A stretch of 8,270 bases of DNA from Bacteroidetes bacterium 4572_114. Its GTDB lineage: Bacteria > Bacteroidota > Bacteroidia > Bacteroidales > 4484-276. Shown here one piece after another: positions 4,587 through 8,270 of this stretch (position 1 is its first letter; the number at the start of each line of letters is the position of its first letter). The notes beneath the pieces are model-generated. The model was not told the DNA's origin, ran no database searches, and saw nothing but the letters and a program-made list of their open reading frames with translations. Made by a program: the position numbers and the translations under genes. Location: the NCBI GenBank assembly GCA_002254335.1, contig NIVA01000098.1, positions 1 through 8,270 on the forward strand, given 5' to 3'.

Positions 4587-6527
4587 ATGAAACAATACAG
4601 CGTTATAATTCTCGCAGCCATTACAATTCTCTTGCTTTCAACAGGATTTTATCTTCGGGAAAGAAACCCTGGCACAGAAAAAGGCCCACAGGTAATTGGC
4701 CTGGAAACTGAAATCCCTAAATCATATTCCAACCTTTTTACGGATGAATTTGGGAAACTTTATTTCGGGCATCCCGAAACCGGGGTTAGGTATTATGCCG
4801 GGGATATCCCCGAATTCCGGTATGAAGAGTTTCAGATTGATCCTGTAGGTTATGACCTGGGCATGACATTCGATTTTAATGCACCTGGATTTAATGGGAC
4901 CATTTATTACGGATTGATAAAAGAAGATGGTGTGGATTTTCCGCAACCGGTATTTTTTGGTAAACCGGCTTTTATCCAGGATGGAAAGGCCGTTATCCCC
5001 ATCACTGATTTGCGTGGTAAATACGATTTTACCAACTGGGCCGAAACCGGGAATACATTGTTGGGCTACCGGATCGTGTATGAGGATGGATCTATTATTT
5101 ACGATAGCCGTGTGCGGATGAAGGGCAAGGCGCCCTTCAAAACCAACCTAACTATAATAGATGGGCCGTACCTGAATATCCTTCGGCCCAATTCGGCTGT
5201 AATATCTTTAACTACTAATTTCGAGACAAGGGTTTCGATTGAAATTAATGGCGATGAATTTAGGGGTAAAAAATCGAAGCACCACGAAATTGAACTAACG
5301 GGTTTGGATGCCGATACAAAGTATGATTACACGATTTTGATGGGAGGTTACAAACGTAAATTATGGTTCAAAACACCCGCTGCAACGGGGTCGCGCAAGC
5401 CATTTACCTTTGCTTTTGCCAGCGATAGCCGCGCCGGAAAGGGTGGGGGAGAGCGTAATATCTACGGGGCCAATGCCTACATCATAAAAAAAATGGCCGC
5501 CCTGGCCCTATTCGAAGATGCTGGTTTTGTACAGTTTACCGGCGATATGATCAATGGTTATACCACCCACAGGCAATACAACCTGTTGCAATACCAGAAT
5601 TTTAAACATGCCATCGAACCATTTGCCCACCGCATACCCTTTGTAATCGCAATGGGAAATCACGAAGCCCTGACTTATAATTTTATGGAGGGTGACAAAA
5701 CAAGGGCCTCCATCGACAAATTCCCCTGGGAAAGTGAATCGGCAGAGGCAGTTTTTAGTGAAGTTGTAGTAAATCCGGTGAGCGGGCTTAAAAGCGAGGA
5801 TGGCTCAAAATACGACCCCGGTCCCAAAACCATCGACTTTCCCTCTTACAGCGAATCGGTATTTTACTACACCTACCACAATGTTGCCATGGTAGTTTTA
5901 AACTCTAATTATTGGTATGCGCCTGATTCCAAAATGGTTAAGTTTACATCGGGCAATATTCATGGCTACATTATGGACAACCAGTTGGAATGGTTGAAAA
6001 ATACCATCAACAAACTGGAAAATGATGACGGGATCGACCATATATTTGTTACTGTCCACACCCCTGCTTTTCCCAATGGCGGCCACTCAAATAACGATAT
6101 GTGGTACGGCGGAAATAACGGGATGAGGCCATACATTGCCGGCCGGCCGGTTGAAAAAGGGATAATAGAAAGAAGGGACGAGTTGCTGGATATTATGATA
6201 AATAAAAGTAAAAAAACGGTGGCCCTGCTTTGCGGCGATGAGCACAATTACAACCGGATGCGGATTACTGACGGTATGCCCATGTACCCACCGGATTGGC
6301 CATACGAAAAGCTAAAAATTTCGCGTACATTCTGGCAACTTACCAACGGATCGGCAGGTGCGCCCTACTACGCACAGGAACAGCTTATTTGGAGCGATAA
6401 CGTAGAAAAATTCTCAACCCAATATGCCCTGATATTTTTTAACGTGGACGGAAAGAATATTAAAATAAAGGTACTCGACCCCGACACCCTGGAACTTATC
6501 GAAGAGTTTGATTTGGTGGGCGGCTGA
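4587..6527 (+). CDS. Membrane-anchored or secreted calcineurin-like metallophosphoesterase with an Fn3-like N-terminal domain
   Basis: This 646-residue exported protein is a predicted dinuclear-metal phosphoesterase; the substrate is unknown. Residues 1-22 form a hydrophobic signal or signal-anchor without a lipobox. About 190-265 resembles the fibronectin-III-like domain in front of purple-acid-phosphatase-type enzymes (NILRPNSAVISLTTNFETRV, IELTGLDADTKYDYTI, LWFKTPA). The catalytic domain shows ASDSRAG (Asp280), FTGDMING (Asp320), AMGNHEA (Asn358, His359), VTVHTPAFPNGGH (His491) and CGDEHNYNR (His553). Compared with the usual D.H / GD / GNH[DE] / H / GH.H set, the first His is Arg282 and the first His of the last motif is Asp551. 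Similar DSR...GDEH versions occur, as far as I recall, in a secreted bacterial subfamily. The gene starts 3 bp after the upstream remnant and ends 50 bp before trmD. Confidence 0.82.
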   Translation: MKQYSVIILAAITILLLSTGFYLRERNPGTEKGPQVIGLETEIPKSYSNLFTDEFGKLYFGHPETGVRYYAGDIPEFRYEEFQIDPVGYDLGMTFDFNAPGFNGTIYYGLIKEDGVDFPQPVFFGKPAFIQDGKAVIPITDLRGKYDFTNWAETGNTLLGYRIVYEDGSIIYDSRVRMKGKAPFKTNLTIIDGPYLNILRPNSAVISLTTNFETRVSIEINGDEFRGKKSKHHEIELTGLDADTKYDYTILMGGYKRKLWFKTPAATGSRKPFTFAFASDSRAGKGGGERNIYGANAYIIKKMAALALFEDAGFVQFTGDMINGYTTHRQYNLLQYQNFKHAIEPFAHRIPFVIAMGNHEALTYNFMEGDKTRASIDKFPWESESAEAVFSEVVVNPVSGLKSEDGSKYDPGPKTIDFPSYSESVFYYTYHNVAMVVLNSNYWYAPDSKMVKFTSGNIHGYIMDNQLEWLKNTINKLENDDGIDHIFVTVHTPAFPNGGHSNNDMWYGGNNGMRPYIAGRPVEKGIIERRDELLDIMINKSKKTVALLCGDEHNYNRMRITDGMPMYPPDWPYEKLKISRTFWQLTNGSAGAPYYAQEQLIWSDNVEKFSTQYALIFFNVDGKNIKIKVLDPDTLELIEEFDLVGG

Positions 6528-6613
6528 ACCAGGCTTTCCGTTTGTAGTTGTCTCATGCCGGCTGGTTTTTGTAGGCGGTGCGTGGGCTTCGTTCCTCAGC
6601 CTCCGCCCACCAA
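6513..6613. repeat. Inverted-repeat-bounded segment between the phosphoesterase and trmD
   Basis: TTGGTGGGCGG (6513-6523, the last codons of the phosphoesterase) and CCGCCCACCAA (6603-6613, inside the trmD frame) are perfect 11-bp inverted repeats 79 bp apart. Inside lie AACCAG (6527-6532) with CTGGTT (6562-6567) followed by TTTTG, which is weakly terminator-like, and GTGGGC (6582-6587) pairing with GCCCAC (6605-6610). The segment covers exactly the part of trmD that does not look like TrmD. It may be a small insertion or a hairpin repeat; no target duplication was found. Confidence 0.45.
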
Positions 6614-7264
6614 CAAAAACTGTTTGACGGCCCTTTCAACCATTCGATAATTAAAAGGGCCAAAGAGAAAGGGCTTGTTGAAATCCACCTGCACGATATC
6701 CGCGATTACGCCAAAAACAAACATAAACGTGTGGATGATTATGCTTATGGCCATGGTGCCGGCATGGTGATGATAGTGCAGCCTATTGCAGATTTGATTG
6801 ATAAGCTCAAGGCCGAACGTGAGTACGATGAAGTGATTTTTATGACCCCCGATGGCATCCTTTTTAATCAGGGCACTGCAAACCGCCTGTCCACATTTCG
6901 AAATGTCATTTTGCTCTGCGGACATTACAAAGGTATCGACGAGCGCTTGCGGGAACATTACATTACCATGGAAATCTCAGTTGGCGACTACGTCCTTTCC
7001 GGTGGCGAACTGGCCGCGGCCATAGTTACTGATAGCATTGTAAGGCTCATCCCCGGTGTTTTAGGTGACGAGACTTCCGCCCTCTCCGATTCTTTCCAGG
7101 ATGGAATGCTCAGTCCACCGGTATATACCCGCCCTGCTGATTACCAAGGTTGGAAAGTGCCCAACATCCTGCTTTCGGGAGATGAAAAGAAAATCCAAAA
7201 ATGGCTATTGGAAAAAGCCGAAGAACGTACCAGGCAAAGGAGGCCGGGTATGCTGGAAGAGTGA
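6578..7264 (+). CDS. trmD: tRNA (guanine-N1)-methyltransferase TrmD with an atypical N-terminus
   Basis: TrmD methylates N1 of G37 in tRNAs with G at position 36, using S-adenosylmethionine, and prevents +1 frameshifting. From Leu15 on the match is strong: LFDGPFNHSIIKRAKEKGL, HKRVDDYAYG, FMTPDGILFNQ, the trefoil-knot SAM site LLCGHYKGIDER and ISVGDYVLSGGE (about 112-144), RLIPGVLGDE with Arg156, SALSDSFQDG with the catalytic Asp171, and PVYTRPADYQGWKVPNILLSG to the end. Two oddities are visible. The usual first strand (a MxIDIIT..PE-like start) is absent and replaced by RGLRSSASAHQQK; the GTG at 6578 follows an in-frame TAG (6572-6574), so no longer start exists. Also, the YGGGAGM loop reads YGHGAGM (His59). 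Its length of 228 residues is normal for the family. It could be functional with a changed N-terminus, a damaged copy, or an assembly join. Confidence 0.88.
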   Translation: MRGLRSSASAHQQKLFDGPFNHSIIKRAKEKGLVEIHLHDIRDYAKNKHKRVDDYAYGHGAGMVMIVQPIADLIDKLKAEREYDEVIFMTPDGILFNQGTANRLSTFRNVILLCGHYKGIDERLREHYITMEISVGDYVLSGGELAAAIVTDSIVRLIPGVLGDETSALSDSFQDGMLSPPVYTRPADYQGWKVPNILLSGDEKKIQKWLLEKAEERTRQRRPGMLEE

Positions 7265-7269
7265 GGCTG

Positions 7270-7369
7270 AGACCTTCCAGGTTTTTGAAACCTTTTAAGG
7301 GCTTGGGTCTTTGATATAAGCCCAGGCTTTTCCAAAAGGATACCTGTTACACTAAAACCTGGAAGGTCT
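7270..7369. repeat. 100-bp nested palindromic repeat downstream of trmD
   Basis: AGACCTTCCAGGTTTT (7270-7285) and AAAACCTGGAAGGTCT (7354-7369) are perfect 16-bp inverted arms. Nested inside are CCTTTT (7291-7296) with AAAAGG (7334-7339), and GGGCTT (7299-7304) with AAGCCC (7318-7323), so the whole unit can fold into one long stem-loop. It begins 6 bp after the trmD stop and the right arm is followed by TTTTT, so it may also terminate trmD transcription. The arm shares AGACCTNNNAGGT with the repeat at 4244-4276. Confidence 0.75.
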
Positions 7370-7392
7370 TTTTCCGAAAATTCGCCGTATTC

Positions 7393-7425
7393 AGGCCCGG
7401 TGCGTTTTCAAAACGCGCCGGGCCT
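7393..7425. repeat. GC-rich near-perfect hairpin
   Basis: AGGCCCGGTGCGTTTT (7393-7408) pairs with AAAACGCGCCGGGCCT (7410-7425) around a single C, with one T-G wobble. The GC-rich outer stem is very stable. No T-tract follows on either side, so it is not a classic terminator; it may be a dispersed palindromic repeat or a transcript-stabilising hairpin. Confidence 0.65.
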
Positions 7426-7454
7426 TGTCGATAAATAATAAATCGTAAACAACA

Positions 7455-7596
7455 AATGAGTCAGGTCTAAAAACGAAGTTTTTAAAAATTAGCGAAATTT
7501 TACTATTTTCAAACACATGATTACAAGATAATTAAAAAAAGTTTATTAGCGCATTCGCATTTGCGGCAAAATATGGCTTTTTAGACCGGACTCATT
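7455..7596. mobile_element. 142-bp MITE-like element with 19-bp terminal inverted repeats
   Basis: AATGAGTCAGGTCTAAAAA (7455-7473) and TTTTTAGACCGGACTCATT (7578-7596) are inverted repeats matching at 18 of 19 positions. The interior is A/T-rich and non-coding, with a near-palindromic AAGTTTTTAAAAATT and a CGCATTCGCATTTGCG hairpin. Size, termini and lack of coding fit a non-autonomous miniature element. I see no clear target-site duplication (flanks end AACAA and begin CGATA), and no transposase in the window identifies the parent family. It lies 25 bp before the next start codon, so it may supply or alter that gene's promoter. Confidence 0.55.
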
Positions 7597-7621
7597 CGAT
7601 AATATCAATTTATAATTTATC

Positions 7622-8270
7622 ATGCGAATAAACTCTTTTTTTGGGCTGATACTTCTGCTAATTGTATCATCCACAGCCTTCGGCCAGGACAAAACCGTTG
7701 CCCACCTTTGGGATCATTCCTATGAATATCCTGATAAAGAGATAGAAATCTCACACATGAATGCTGATCTGGTTATCAAACCTTATGATACCTTGGTCAT
7801 CGGAAAAGTAGCATTCGATTTTACGGTACTGAGAAATGGTATCGATTCCATAGTTTTTTCGGTTCAGGATATCCAGATAGAAAAAGCTGAAATTGATGGC
7901 AAGGCGGCAACATTTCACCTTAAAGGTAAGGATGTAATTATTTTCCCCCCATTTGAACTTCAATGGCAAAATGAATATAAAATCTTGTTTCAATATCGTG
8001 CAAAACCAAAACAAGGATTGAACTTTGTTGGATGGAACGACCCGAAGCAGCTCAAGCGTAAACAAATCTGGGCACACCGTCCCGACCATTGGCTGCCTTA
8101 TGTTTCGGCAATCCTTACGGTTGATATGGCCGTGACCGTGGATGATAATTATAAAGTATTTTCCAATGGTGTGAGAGAGCATGTTGTGACGAATAAAGAT
8201 GATACAAAAACCTGGCATTATAAAATGAACCATCCGCACCCGTTCTTTTCTACCTGTCTGGTGATTGGGG
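7622..8270 (+). CDS. N-terminal part of a secreted M1-family metallopeptidase-like protein (runs off the window)
   Basis: The ATG at 7622 opens a frame that is still open at the last base (216 complete codons). Residues 1-21 are a signal peptide (RINSFF, hydrophobic core, SSTAFG before QDK), so the protein is exported. The following region alternates beta-strand-like stretches (IEISHMNADLVIKPYDTLVI, VAFDFTVLRNGIDSIVFSVQ, EKAEIDGKAATFHL) and reaches NFVGWNDPK and KQIWAHRPDHWLPY (about 148-160), then DNYKVFSNG and HPHPFFSTCLVIG. This is the layout of the N-terminal saddle domain of M1 aminopeptidases, in which R/K-x-QIW and HxWxP-type blocks precede the substrate loop. The GAMEN and HExxH-E zinc motifs would lie downstream and cannot be seen, so catalytic activity is inferred. 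Confidence 0.72.
   Translation, partial: MRINSFFGLILLLIVSSTAFGQDKTVAHLWDHSYEYPDKEIEISHMNADLVIKPYDTLVIGKVAFDFTVLRNGIDSIVFSVQDIQIEKAEIDGKAATFHLKGKDVIIFPPFELQWQNEYKILFQYRAKPKQGLNFVGWNDPKQLKRKQIWAHRPDHWLPYVSAILTVDMAVTVDDNYKVFSNGVREHVVTNKDDTKTWHYKMNHPHPFFSTCLVIG

Noticed and set aside
7751..8239. Long minus-strand frame of 162 codons
   Set aside because: It is antisense to the peptidase frame, which has a signal peptide and family motifs; the antisense product shows no recognisable domain.

Overview
The window looks like a chromosomal segment of a Bacteroidota (Bacteroidetes) bacterium that has a type IX secretion system (T9SS). Three things support this: a C-terminal T9SS type A sorting domain at the left edge, a PorD (DUF4835) gene, and the Bacteroidota-typical cluster bamD - omega-like RNA polymerase subunit - coaBC - porD. 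All genes I consider intact are on the + strand. No tRNA, rRNA, CRISPR array or complete insertion sequence was seen. I cannot name a genus.

Layout. Positions 1-381 are the 3' end of a secreted T9SS cargo protein. They are followed by about 350 bp without an intact gene, holding a strong palindromic terminator, further inverted repeats and a possible minus-strand gene remnant. bamD (729-1532) encodes an outer-membrane assembly lipoprotein. Between bamD and the omega-like gene lies an unusual iterated array: five GTCATT words spaced 10/11/10/11 bp, then four AATGAC words spaced exactly 14 bp. The omega-like gene (1740-2084), coaBC (2093-3289, TTG start) and porD (3300-4232) are separated by 8 and 10 bp and are probably one transcript.

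After porD the conserved gene order stops. There is a perfect hairpin repeat, an ATG-less remnant of another secreted Bacteroidota protein (4281-4583), a membrane-anchored or secreted calcineurin-like metallophosphoesterase (4587-6527), and trmD (6578-7264). The first 14 residues or so of trmD do not look like any TrmD and lie inside a short inverted-repeat segment. Downstream of trmD are three consecutive repeat structures: a 100-bp nested palindrome, a GC-rich hairpin and a 142-bp MITE-like element. The window then closes with the N-terminal 216 codons of a secreted protein that resembles M1-family aminopeptidases.

The genes cover envelope biogenesis and secretion (BamD, PorD, T9SS cargo), core metabolism and RNA functions (CoaBC, omega, TrmD) and periplasmic or secreted hydrolases. 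I did not find a clearly new multi-gene system. The most unusual parts are the helically phased repeat array at 1542-1674, the altered trmD 5' end, and the density of small palindromic and MITE-like repeats between genes.
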